This document shows positions 20,498 to 28,108 of a stretch of 64,000 bases of DNA, one piece after another; the first letter of the stretch is position 1; each line of letters opens with the position of its first letter. Source of the DNA: Phyllobacterium zundukense (lineage in GTDB: Bacteria; Pseudomonadota; Alphaproteobacteria; Rhizobiales; Rhizobiaceae); assembly GCF_002764115.1 (NCBI RefSeq), contig NZ_CP017940.1, positions 1,586,501 through 1,650,500 of the forward strand, in the 5' to 3' direction. The translations under genes and the position numbers were made by a program. The notes below the pieces were generated by a model that ran no database searches, was not told the DNA's origin, and saw only the letters and a program-made list of their open reading frames with translations.

Positions 20498-20547
20498 ATC
20501 GGCCTGTCACACCGGAGGCCGCGGGTTCGAGTCCCGTCACTGGGTCC
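20498..20547 (+). pseudogene. tRNA-Asp(GTC) 3' fragment
   Basis: The bases reproduce the anticodon arm with loop CTGTCAC (anticodon GTC), the variable loop and an intact T-arm GCGGG-TTCGAGT-CCCGT, then CACTGGGT. The 5' half (acceptor and D-arm) is absent; the upstream sequence is unrelated AT-rich DNA. The anticodon stem has a C-A mismatch and no CCA follows in register. It is therefore a remnant, plausibly an attachment site copied from a tRNA-Asp gene elsewhere. Confidence 0.7.
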
Positions 20548-20583
20548 CCGCCATAGGGGCTCGCTGCTGAACGGTGACGGGCG

Positions 20584-21015
20584 TTATCCACAAGCGAAGA
20601 AAGTCGCGTAAGCCCCGACTACAGAAACTCCTGCGTATCGCATGTTAGGTCGAAGCAAGTTCGTGTTATGGCCTGCGGAATTCCTCCATCCAGAAAAAAG
20701 ATGCTGTGCATTTTTATATCTAACGCCGACGTTTTCTGTACATATTCCACTGAGTCCAGCAGCCTTAGCTTGGGCTGATCTCTGGCGGAAGCCATCGTGG
20801 TTGATGGTGTTCCGGGCTGCTTGGTACCGATTATGTTGCCGCGCCAAGGCTTTCAACGTGCCATGAGAGGCCAGGGCAGAAAGGCCACGGCTCGCCCTAT
20901 AGGAATTGATGAGGGTTAGCGTTTGGGGACCAAAATCTGCTGTCGCAGCTAACGGCTGAGTCGTAGCCGCACCTGAAACCAAAACCGCAATTGCGATTGT
21001 CTGTAGGATTTTCAT
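20584..21015 (-). CDS. Secreted CAP-domain (SCP/PR-1-like) protein
   Basis: A 143-residue protein from ATG 21015, with a GGGGAAA ribosome site just upstream. Residues 1-25 are a signal peptide (MKILQTIAIAVLVSGAATT, cleavage near LAATA). The mature domain has TLINSYRASRGL, ARQHNRYQAARNTINHDGF, AGLSGICTENVGV and FSGWRNSAGHNTNLL. These are the CAP/SCP core motifs, including the two His and the Glu that can bind metal. It is short but complete for bacterial CAP proteins. Function in bacteria is poorly known. Its location inside the tRNA-Leu island suggests it arrived as cargo. Confidence 0.82.
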   Translation of the reverse strand: MKILQTIAIAVLVSGAATTQPLAATADFGPQTLTLINSYRASRGLSALASHGTLKALARQHNRYQAARNTINHDGFRQRSAQAKAAGLSGICTENVGVRYKNAQHLFSGWRNSAGHNTNLLRPNMRYAGVSVVGAYATFFACG

Positions 21016-21209
21016 TGTCGGATTTCCCCAGCTTACCACCCGCCACGGTTCGCCCCTTGGAAGGCTTTTTTCTAGCACAAAGCCCGAAGGCTTTCAGTTG
21101 AGGGACTACCTTAAACTCGATAAATCCGGCGACAGGGAGGCAAAAAAGACAATTCTTCACCGGCGTAAATTTTAACATCCCGTGTTGACATGATAACGGT
21201 CAGCACATT

Positions 21210-21228
21210 GGGCCACATTTTTGCGCCA
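21210..21228 (+). repeat. GCCACA-type motif, copy 2
   Basis: GGGCCACATTTTTGCGCCA, a variant of the motif at 20202 and 21359. Shared pattern: GGCCACAT, about five variable bases, then GCGCC or CGCCA. Confidence 0.4.
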
Positions 21229-21358
21229 TACGGTCCTCGATAATTGCTATAAAATGCAGCAAAAACAAATAAATCGCACTGCCCTCGGAAGCCACCCGAC
21301 AGTACCATCACAAAATCCGTCCTCGCCTCGTTTGGAAGTTTCATTATCACCGCACTTT

Positions 21359-21377
21359 GGGCCACATAATACGCCAC
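21359..21377 (+). repeat. GCCACA-type motif, copy 3
   Basis: GGGCCACATAATACGCCAC, 64 bases before the attR-like repeat. It has the same orientation and spacing pattern as the other two copies. Confidence 0.4.
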
Positions 21378-21611
21378 AAGAATGGTGCGCTAAACGGAAA
21401 CCTTCAATCTTATCAATGGTGCGGTAAAACGGGTGGTGCGTCTCGACCGCACCATTCTCCCCTCTATATGTCGTTGCATCTATCGCACCTTGGTCATGGA
21501 CCAGGTCGCAATATATCACACGACGACTCCGTGTCAGAATAGGTCGCGGGGAAGAAACTCAATGCAGGGCACCCGGGCTAAGATCACCCGAAATAAAGGG
21601 AACCTGGTTCA

Positions 21612-23657
21612 TTGGCCTCACATGACGATCCGCTTCTGCAGCCCTATCAGCTCAAACATCTGCGGCTCAAGAACCGCATCATGTCGACCAGCCACGAGCC
21701 TGCCTATTCCGAAGACGGCATGCCGAAGGAGCGCTACCGGCTCTATCACGCCGAAAAGGCCAAGGGCGGTATGGCGTTGACCATGACTGCGGGTTCCGCG
21801 GTGGTTTCGCGCGAGTCGCCGCCCGCTTTCGGCAATCTTCATGCCTATAAGGACGAGATCGTGCCATGGCTGCGCGAACTCACGGATGATTGCCACGAGC
21901 ATGGTGCCGCCGTCATGATCCAGCTAACGCATCTTGGCCGCCGCACCAGCTGGAACAAGGCGGACTGGCTGCCGGTCGTTTCGGCTTCGCCCGTGCGGGA
22001 GCCGGCACATCGCGCCTTCCCGAAGGAAGCGGAAGAGTGGGATCTTGAGCGGATCATCGCTGACTATGCCTCGGCTGCCCAGCGCATGCAGGCGGCGGGG
22101 CTCGATGGTATCGAAATCGAAGCCTACGGCCATCTGATGGACGGTTTCTGGTCGCCTGCGACCAACCGGCGCGAAGACGAATATGGCGGGTCGCTCGATA
22201 ATCGCCTGCGCTTCACCTGGGCGGTGATCGATGCTGTGCGCAAATTGGTCGGTCCGGAGTTTATCGTCGGCATTCGCATGGTGGCGGATGAGGATTGGGA
22301 GCAGGGGCTCTCAAAGGAAGAGGGCGTCGAGATCGCCCGGCGCATTGCGGCTTCCGGCAAGTTCGACTTTCTGAATATCATTCGCGGCCATATCGATACG
22401 GACGCGGCGCTCAATGAGGTCATTCCCATCCAGGGCATGCGCTCAGCGCCGCATCTCGATTTCGCCGGTGAAATTCGCCAACAAACCAAATTCCCGACAT
22501 TTCATGCCGCGCGCATCGCCGATGTTGCGACCGCGCGTCATGCGGTTGCGGAAGGGAAACTCGACATGGTGGGCATGACCCGCGCACATCTTGCCGATCC
22601 GCATATCGTGCGCAAGATCATGGCGGGCGAGGAGCATCGTATCAGGCCGTGCGTCGGCGCCACCTATTGCCTCGACCGCATCTATGAAGGCGGTGAGGCG
22701 CTGTGCATTCACAATGCCGCGACGGGGCGCGAAGGCTCGATGCCACATGTGATTTCGAAGGCGAAGGCTGCACGCAATATCGTTGTGGTCGGTGCCGGTC
22801 CGGCAGGACTTGAAGCAGCGCGCGCTGCAGCGGAGGCCGGGCACAAGGTGTCCGTACTGGAAGCCTCGGACCAGGCGGGCGGCCAGGTGCGGCTCGCTGC
22901 CCAAAATCCGCGCCGCAAGGAGATGATTGGGATCGTCGACTGGCGTCTTGACGAGCTGGAACGGCTCGGCGTCTCAATGCGCTACAATGTCTGGGCGGAG
23001 GCGGCTGACGTGCTGTCGCTCGAACCCGATGTCGTGGTTATAGCCACAGGTGGTTTGCCGCAGAATCCGCCGCTGACGGCAGGTGACGATCTCGTGACTT
23101 CGAGCTGGGATATTCTTGCCGGCGCCATCAAGCCCGGCGAAAATGTGCTGCTCTATGATGACAATGGCGGGCACCAGGGCATGAGCGCTGCTGAAATGAT
23201 CGCGCAGGCGGGTTCAAAGCTGGAGCTCGTCAGCCCGGAGCGCTTCTTTGCGCCGGAGATGGGCGGTATGAACCATGTGCCCTACATGCGTGCCTTTCAG
23301 CAGAAGGGCGTCCGCGTGACGATCAACACGCGGCTGGTCAGCGTTGCGCGTAACGGCAACCAGCTTGTTGCGACGCTTGGCTCCGACTTTGCGCCGGAAT
23401 ATCGCGAGGAGCGTCGGGTCGATCAGGTGGTGGTCGAGCACGGTACCTTGCCCATCGACGATCTTTACCGCGAGTTGAAACCTCTATCGCGCAATGGCGG
23501 TGCTGTCGATTATGACCATCTGGTCAATGGTGGCGCGATCTTTCCGCTGCGTTCGCAGGAGGGCCAGTTCGATCTATTGCGGATCGGCGATGCGGTCCAT
23601 GCGCGCAATATCCACGCTGCAATCTATGACGGGCTGCGCTACGCCATCAGATTCTAG
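21612..23657 (+). CDS. NADH:flavin oxidoreductase, N-methylproline/dimethylglycine demethylase type
   Basis: A 681-residue two-part flavoenzyme. Residues about 1-370 form an old-yellow-enzyme FMN barrel (NRIMSTSHEPAYSEDGMP, IQLTHLGRR, YGHLMDGFWSPATNRR). A 4Fe-4S-like Cys cluster region follows (RPCVGATYCLDR... CIHN). Residues about 390-680 form an FAD/NAD domain (VVVGAGPAGLEAARAAAEAG). This is the trimethylamine-dehydrogenase/2,4-dienoyl-CoA-reductase architecture; the GFWSP segment recalls StcD, HpbA and DgcA, which demethylate methylated amino acids. The start is TTG after GGGAA. The convergent neighbour encodes a betaine-type binding protein, supporting a methylated-amine substrate, although the exact one is unproven. 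Confidence 0.72.
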   Translation: MASHDDPLLQPYQLKHLRLKNRIMSTSHEPAYSEDGMPKERYRLYHAEKAKGGMALTMTAGSAVVSRESPPAFGNLHAYKDEIVPWLRELTDDCHEHGAAVMIQLTHLGRRTSWNKADWLPVVSASPVREPAHRAFPKEAEEWDLERIIADYASAAQRMQAAGLDGIEIEAYGHLMDGFWSPATNRREDEYGGSLDNRLRFTWAVIDAVRKLVGPEFIVGIRMVADEDWEQGLSKEEGVEIARRIAASGKFDFLNIIRGHIDTDAALNEVIPIQGMRSAPHLDFAGEIRQQTKFPTFHAARIADVATARHAVAEGKLDMVGMTRAHLADPHIVRKIMAGEEHRIRPCVGATYCLDRIYEGGEALCIHNAATGREGSMPHVISKAKAARNIVVVGAGPAGLEAARAAAEAGHKVSVLEASDQAGGQVRLAAQNPRRKEMIGIVDWRLDELERLGVSMRYNVWAEAADVLSLEPDVVVIATGGLPQNPPLTAGDDLVTSSWDILAGAIKPGENVLLYDDNGGHQGMSAAEMIAQAGSKLELVSPERFFAPEMGGMNHVPYMRAFQQKGVRVTINTRLVSVARNGNQLVATLGSDFAPEYREERRVDQVVVEHGTLPIDDLYRELKPLSRNGGAVDYDHLVNGGAIFPLRSQEGQFDLLRIGDAVHARNIHAAIYDGLRYAIRF

Positions 23658-23737
23658 CGCGAAGTTGTGATGAGATCGAAATCCCCTCACTTGCGATTTC
23701 TAGCACTCAGCAAGAGCTAAGATGCTGAAATCGCTTT

Positions 23738-23787
23738 CTCTCCCACAAGGGGAGAGATAAAAAGGGCAGCGATAATGCGCTGCCCTT
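23738..23787. terminator. Bidirectional terminator between convergent genes
   Basis: The main hairpin is AAGGGCAGCG (23762-23771), a 6-nt loop, then its perfect complement (23778-23787). On the minus strand it is followed by a T-run, serving the binding-protein gene. A second small hairpin, CTCTCCC/GGGAGAG at 23738-23756, precedes it. Confidence 0.7.
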
Positions 23788-23807
23788 CCTCTTTGGTAAG
23801 CTACTGC

Positions 23808-24809
23808 TTAGTTGACAGCAGCCTTGACCTTTTCGGCAACGTCGGCGCTTACCCACTTGGTCCAAATATCCTCATGGTTCTTGAGGAAGTATTTGGCGCC
23901 GTCCTCACCCGTTGCCTGATTGTCCGTCATCCAGGCGAGCAGCGTGTTGACGGTCTTGTTGTCCCATGAACGGGCCTTCAGATAGTCCATGGCTGGGCCC
24001 GCCGCGTCGCTGAACTTCTTGGTGACAACGGTATCGACTTCGGCGATTTCCCAATCGTTCTTCTTGGGGTCCGGGCAATCGGCAACGGTGTTGCAGCGCT
24101 TCCATTCGGCCGCATCGAATTTCGCACCATGGTCGAGCTTTACCATCGGGTATTTGCCGAGAATGGCAGTCGGTTCCCAATAGTAGCCAACCCAGCCTTC
24201 CTTGCGCTCGTAGGCTTTCGCCAGCGCGCCATCAAGACCGGCAGCAGAGCCTGTATCGACGAGGGTAAAGCCTTTTTTCTCGGCATCATAGGCCTTGAAG
24301 AACTGTGCGGTTGCAACCGTGCCGCCCCAGCCAGCAGGTCCGTTGAACACGGCGCCCTTGGACGAATCTTCGGGAGCCGGGAAGAGTTCCGGATGCTTCA
24401 GCGCATCATCGATCGTCTTGATGTCCGGATGGGCATCGGCAAGATATTTCGGGATCCACCAGCCCTGTACGCCGCCATCTGAGAGCGACTTGGAGGCATA
24501 GACGAGCTTGCCGTCGGCAACCGCCTTGTCCATGATATCGCGCATGAAATCGACCCAGCCTTCGGGGGCGATGTCAGGCTGGCCCTTTTCGGTCATAGAA
24601 GTGAGGGTCGGGATCGTATCACCCTGAATGATCTCAGCCTGACAACCATAGCCCGACTCAAGAATAATCTTGTCGAGATTGGCGAGAACTTCCGCCGACT
24701 GCCAGTTCATGCTGGCAATGGTAACGTTGCCGCATTCCGCGGCCGATGCTGCGCCGGCTGCGCCAAGCAACGCAAACGCCATGACGCCGCTCATCAATAA
24801 TGCTTTCAT
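23808..24809 (-). CDS. Glycine-betaine/quaternary-amine ABC transporter substrate-binding protein (OpuAC/ProX family)
   Basis: A 333-residue periplasmic binding protein. ATG 24809 gives a clear signal peptide (MKALLMSGVMAFALLGAAGA, cleavage near ASA-AE). The mature domain has ASMNWQSAEV, GDTIPTLTSM, APEGWVDFM, GGVQGWWIPKYL and GYYWEPT. Trp residues at these positions usually form the aromatic cage that holds a trimethylammonium or dimethylammonium group. No matching permease or ATPase of the Opu/Pro type lies alongside; the neighbours upstream are Pot-type. It may be an orphan binding protein feeding a transporter elsewhere. Its convergent neighbour is the demethylase-type flavoprotein. Confidence 0.8.
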   Translation of the reverse strand: MKALLMSGVMAFALLGAAGAASAAECGNVTIASMNWQSAEVLANLDKIILESGYGCQAEIIQGDTIPTLTSMTEKGQPDIAPEGWVDFMRDIMDKAVADGKLVYASKSLSDGGVQGWWIPKYLADAHPDIKTIDDALKHPELFPAPEDSSKGAVFNGPAGWGGTVATAQFFKAYDAEKKGFTLVDTGSAAGLDGALAKAYERKEGWVGYYWEPTAILGKYPMVKLDHGAKFDAAEWKRCNTVADCPDPKKNDWEIAEVDTVVTKKFSDAAGPAMDYLKARSWDNKTVNTLLAWMTDNQATGEDGAKYFLKNHEDIWTKWVSADVAEKVKAAVN

Positions 24810-25005
24810 AGGAGAACCCCTTTTGTTGATTTTGTGTGATTTGTGGTGCCAAAGGTCATGACTGCTGCGCCCGCACCGAACGCTTCTGCGCCCGGCCCGT
24901 CGAAGAATGGCAAGGATAGTATTGGACCATAGGTGCAACGATAGCCCTGCATCAGGCGGGCAAGAAGCCCGGATACGCCAAAGATTTTGTTCTCTGCGAC
25001 ACGCG

Positions 25006-26388
25006 TCATTCAATTATCTTGCCCGGATTCATGATGCCGTTCGGATCGATTGTTTTCTTGATCGACCGCATGAGACCGAGCTTGACCGGATCGATCAGCG
25101 CGTGCAGTTCCGGCTTCTTTTCGAGGCCAATTCCGTGCTCGGCCGAGAAGGAACCACCCATCTCCCGGAGATTGGCGTAGATCATTGCCTTTACCGCATC
25201 CTTGTCGGGATTGGTCGTTTCGCCTGCAACGCTGACATGCAGATTTCCATCGCCGAGATGGCCGAATGTGAAACCTCTTACACCAGGTCCGAGCGCGGCA
25301 ATGCCACGGTTGAACTGCGTCAGCCAGGTTTCGAGCCCCTGCAGCGGAACCGAAATATCGAACCAGTAGCCATGCGGATAGGCACGCGTGACCACGCTGC
25401 TGTCCTCGCGAATGTTCCAGATTTCGTTCCGCTCCTTCTCGCTTTGGGCGAGAACCGCATCGACGACCAGACCTGCTTCGATCGCCTCGGCCAGCGCCTC
25501 TTCAAGTGTCGATTGCGCAATTTGCTGGTCGGCGGCATCGGTTTCAAGGATGATATAGGCGGGCGCGTCGGTGAAGGCAGCCAATGCGGCGGGGCCGAGG
25601 TCGGTCGAAGCCAGCGCAAAATAGTCCCGCGCCATGAACTCGGCGCGCAGGAGATTGAGGCTGCGGTTGCGCTGCAGATTTTGAAACAGGGCAACCGCAT
25701 CCGTTGCGCAAGAGCAGGCAACAAGCGCGGTGGCGGTGAATTCGTCGATAGGTGCCAGCCTGATCACGGCGCGTGTGACGACGCCGAGCGTGCCTTCCGC
25801 GCCGATAAACAATTGCTTGAGGTCGTAGCCTTCGTTGGACTTGGTGACCTGCGCCATGTCGCTCATGACGGAACCATCGGGCAGTACGACTTCGAGGCCG
25901 AGAACGCGTTGACGCATGACGCCGTGGCGAAAAGCTTCCATGCCGCCAGCATTGGTCGAGATCATGCCGCCAATCGTGGCGCTGCCGCGCGAGGCAATAT
26001 CGATGCCGGTGGAAAGATTCACCAGCGCTGCCGCCTCTTGCAGCGCCTGCAGCGTGACACCGCTTTCGACGATGGCGGTGCCGGCGGAAGCGGAGAGGGA
26101 TTCGATCCTGTTCAAGGCGGCGAGCGACAGGATGATTTCTCCGATCGTCGATACACCGCCTCCTGCTAGTCCCGTACGCCCGCCATGCGGCACGACGGCA
26201 ATCCGGCGTTCGTTGCAAAGGCAAAGGACGGAGGCGACCTGCGCGGTATTTTTCGGGATTACCATGACACCGGCGTCGAGATTGTGCTCGTCGGCGCCGG
26301 GATGAAGAACACTTAGCGCATCGCCGGTTTTCAGGCCGCTCGCCCCCACGATTGCACGGAGATCAGCTAGCATGTCTTCTGCAATCAT
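25006..26388 (-). CDS. FAD-binding oxidase, GlcD/D-2-hydroxyacid dehydrogenase type
   Basis: A 460-residue protein of the vanillyl-alcohol-oxidase FAD fold. Residues about 35-215 form the FAD_binding_4 domain (VVPHGGRTGLAGGGVS, IDIASRGSATIGGMISTNAGG, IGAEGTLGVVTRAV). The C-terminal FAD-oxidase domain has FTFGHLGDGNLHVSV and FSAEHGIGLEKK, with metal and substrate His residues, and ends PNGIMNPGKI. Family members oxidise D-lactate, glycolate, D-2-hydroxyglutarate or similar. Its start overlaps the stop of the upstream permease by 3 bases. It is thus the last gene of the Pot-type transporter operon, and the 2-hydroxyacid it oxidises is presumably made from the imported solute. Confidence 0.83.
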   Translation of the reverse strand: MIAEDMLADLRAIVGASGLKTGDALSVLHPGADEHNLDAGVMVIPKNTAQVASVLCLCNERRIAVVPHGGRTGLAGGGVSTIGEIILSLAALNRIESLSASAGTAIVESGVTLQALQEAAALVNLSTGIDIASRGSATIGGMISTNAGGMEAFRHGVMRQRVLGLEVVLPDGSVMSDMAQVTKSNEGYDLKQLFIGAEGTLGVVTRAVIRLAPIDEFTATALVACSCATDAVALFQNLQRNRSLNLLRAEFMARDYFALASTDLGPAALAAFTDAPAYIILETDAADQQIAQSTLEEALAEAIEAGLVVDAVLAQSEKERNEIWNIREDSSVVTRAYPHGYWFDISVPLQGLETWLTQFNRGIAALGPGVRGFTFGHLGDGNLHVSVAGETTNPDKDAVKAMIYANLREMGGSFSAEHGIGLEKKPELHALIDPVKLGLMRSIKKTIDPNGIMNPGKIIE

Positions 26389-27197
26389 TGGGGTTCTGAC
26401 GCTCCGCGCCTTTCGAAGAAGATTCGAAGGCCAAGTATGACCGCCGTGACGATGATCAGCAAGACTGAGATCGCGGCGATGGCCGGATCGATATTGTCGC
26501 GTAGTCCCATCCACATAAGGCGGGGCAGGGTGATGGCATTGACGCTGGTGATGAACAGGGTGACGCCGATTTCTTCCCAGGAAAGCACAAAGGAGAGAAG
26601 CGCCGCCGTCGCAATACCGAACTTGATGTTCGGGATGATGATCCTGAAGGCTCGCGTTGCCAGATTGGCACCGAGGCCGCGCGCCGCAAGGTCGATGCGC
26701 CGGTCGACCTGATAAAGGGCAACCAGAATGAGGACCACCGCAAATGGCGTGATCATCACGGCATGCGCCAGCGCAACGCCGAGCCAGGTGTCATAGCCGA
26801 TCCAGTTATTGAAGGCCGAAAGCGTGGTCATCAGGAAATACAGTGTCATCGCCGAAACAACGGGCGGCACCACCAGTGGCAGGAGCACAAAGCCGATCAG
26901 CACTGCGGCAAAGCGCGGCTGGAACATCCAGATGCCGAGCCCAAACATGGTGGCCAGCGCTGTTGCGATGGCACTCGACAGAATGCCGATGCGCAGGCTC
27001 AGCAGGATGCTCTGGCCCCAGGCCGGGTTGTCGATCAACGCCTGATAGTGCCGCAGGGACAGGGTGCCGGATGGCATTGAGAGAAAGCGTGCCGGTGTGA
27101 ACGATACTGGCACGACGGCAATCAGCGGCATCAGCAGGAATAGTGCGACGGCTGTGGCGACGATGAGCAGCACGGGGCCGGGTTTGGATGACTGCAT
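26385..27197 (-). CDS. ABC transporter permease, PotC-like
   Basis: A 270-residue inner-membrane permease with six predicted helices, beginning MQSSKPGPVLLIVATAVALFLLMPLIAVVPVSFTP (positions 1-35). The coupling-loop motif near GLGANLATRAFRIIIPNIKFG carries the EAA-type segment that docks on the ATPase. It corresponds to the second permease of spermidine/putrescine-type importers, though related transporters carry many other solutes. It follows the PotB-like gene by 10 bp and overlaps the FAD-oxidase gene. Confidence 0.85.
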   Translation of the reverse strand: MQSSKPGPVLLIVATAVALFLLMPLIAVVPVSFTPARFLSMPSGTLSLRHYQALIDNPAWGQSILLSLRIGILSSAIATALATMFGLGIWMFQPRFAAVLIGFVLLPLVVPPVVSAMTLYFLMTTLSAFNNWIGYDTWLGVALAHAVMITPFAVVLILVALYQVDRRIDLAARGLGANLATRAFRIIIPNIKFGIATAALLSFVLSWEEIGVTLFITSVNAITLPRLMWMGLRDNIDPAIAAISVLLIIVTAVILGLRIFFERRGASEPQ

Positions 27198-27207
27198 GCC
27201 AGACCCC

Positions 27208-28041
27208 TTATCCCACCAGGTGCGCAGGTTTGATGAAGCGCCGCATCAGGGCGAGGAGAATGCCGATGAACAGCACCAGCACGACGCTGATGGCTGCACC
27301 GAGACCCCAGTCCGGGCTCTGGAAGATGCGCAGATAAACCAGTTCCGCCACCATGACGCTGCGGCCACCGCCGAGGATGGCCGGGGTAACGAAGAAGCCG
27401 AGCGCGAACACGAAGACTATAAGCGCCGCGCCGATCAATCCTCCATAGGTCAGCGGTACAAAGACGGTCCAGAAGATGCGGGTTCGCGATGCACCCATGC
27501 CGCGTGCTGCCAGCAGGACACGTTCGTCGATGCTGCGCATTGCCGATGCAATCGGAAAGACCGCGAAGGGAATGAGGAAATGCGTCATGCCGATGATGAC
27601 GCCGAGTTCGTTGCGTGCCAGCGCCAGAGGTTCACCGATGATGCCCGCCGATTGCAGCCATGTGTTGATGAGGCCGCGGTTCGAAAGCATGGCGAGCCAG
27701 CCGAAGGCACGCGTCAGCACCGAGATCCAGAATGGGACGAGGATGCAGAACTCCGCCAGCATGCGTTGCACAGAACTGCCGCGCACCCAGACATAGGCGA
27801 TGGCATAGGCCATGACGAGCGATGCGGCTGTCACAACCAGGCAGATGCGGAGGGTGCGGATAAAGACGGACTGGACGAGGGGGTCGGTGAAGAGCGAGCG
27901 GTACTGGCCCACCCCTGGCTCCGGCAGGGTGAAGCTCCAGCGCACGACACCGAGGAAGGGAACCACATAGGCAAGCCCGAGGAACAGCAGCAGCGGTGCC
28001 AACAGCAGGATTTTTCTGGAGGTGGCTGACTTCCCGATCAT
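27208..28041 (-). CDS. ABC transporter permease, PotB-like
   Basis: A 277-residue membrane protein with six helices: first ILLLAPLLLFLGLAYVVPFLGVV, later LVVTAASLVMAYAIAYVWV and LIGAALIVFVFALGFFVTPAIL. The EAA-type loop is in ARGMGASRTRIFWTVFVPL. Family position: first permease of a Pot-type importer. It lies 67 bp after the binding-protein gene in the same operon and 10 bp before the PotC-like gene. Confidence 0.85.
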   Translation of the reverse strand: MIGKSATSRKILLLAPLLLFLGLAYVVPFLGVVRWSFTLPEPGVGQYRSLFTDPLVQSVFIRTLRICLVVTAASLVMAYAIAYVWVRGSSVQRMLAEFCILVPFWISVLTRAFGWLAMLSNRGLINTWLQSAGIIGEPLALARNELGVIIGMTHFLIPFAVFPIASAMRSIDERVLLAARGMGASRTRIFWTVFVPLTYGGLIGAALIVFVFALGFFVTPAILGGGRSVMVAELVYLRIFQSPDWGLGAAISVVLVLFIGILLALMRRFIKPAHLVG

Positions 28042-28108
28042 TCAGCGTCCTTCGTGTGGTGAAAATCAACGAAGCGGCGCGAGAGGTTCACTCTCACGCC
28101 GCGGCGCC

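Larger units (their letters stand above)
20123..20583. other. Gene-free left part of the tRNA-Leu island
   Basis: About 460 bp holding the tRNA terminator, one copy of the GCCACA-type motif and the tRNA-Asp fragment. I see no coding region; frames are short and interrupted. Confidence 0.6.
20109..21454. mobile_element. Relic genomic island at tRNA-Leu(GAG)
   Basis: A 14-bp direct repeat, TCTCGACCGCACCA, occurs at the tRNA 3' end (20109-20122) and again at 21441-21454; this is the expected attL/attR footprint of tyrosine-integrase insertion. The 1.3 kb between holds a tRNA-Asp fragment, a secreted CAP-domain gene and repeated GCCACA motifs. It is AT-richer and more gene-poor than its flanks. 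No integrase remains, so it is best read as a decayed or satellite element. Confidence 0.65.
21016..21611. other. Intergenic end of island and upstream region of the flavin oxidoreductase
   Basis: About 600 bp with no credible gene. It contains two GCCACA-type motifs (21210-21228, 21359-21377), the attR-like repeat at 21441-21454, then about 155 bp leading to the next gene, which must hold that gene's promoter. Frames here are short and overlap on both strands without codon bias. Confidence 0.55.

Noticed and set aside
20471..20560. A complete functional tRNA-Asp
   Set aside because: The D-arm and 5' acceptor strand are missing and the anticodon stem has a mismatch; only a 3' fragment is present.
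24907..26169. A 420-codon + frame opposite the FAD oxidase
   Set aside because: It is a shadow of the GlcD-like gene, whose FAD motifs are clear on the minus strand.
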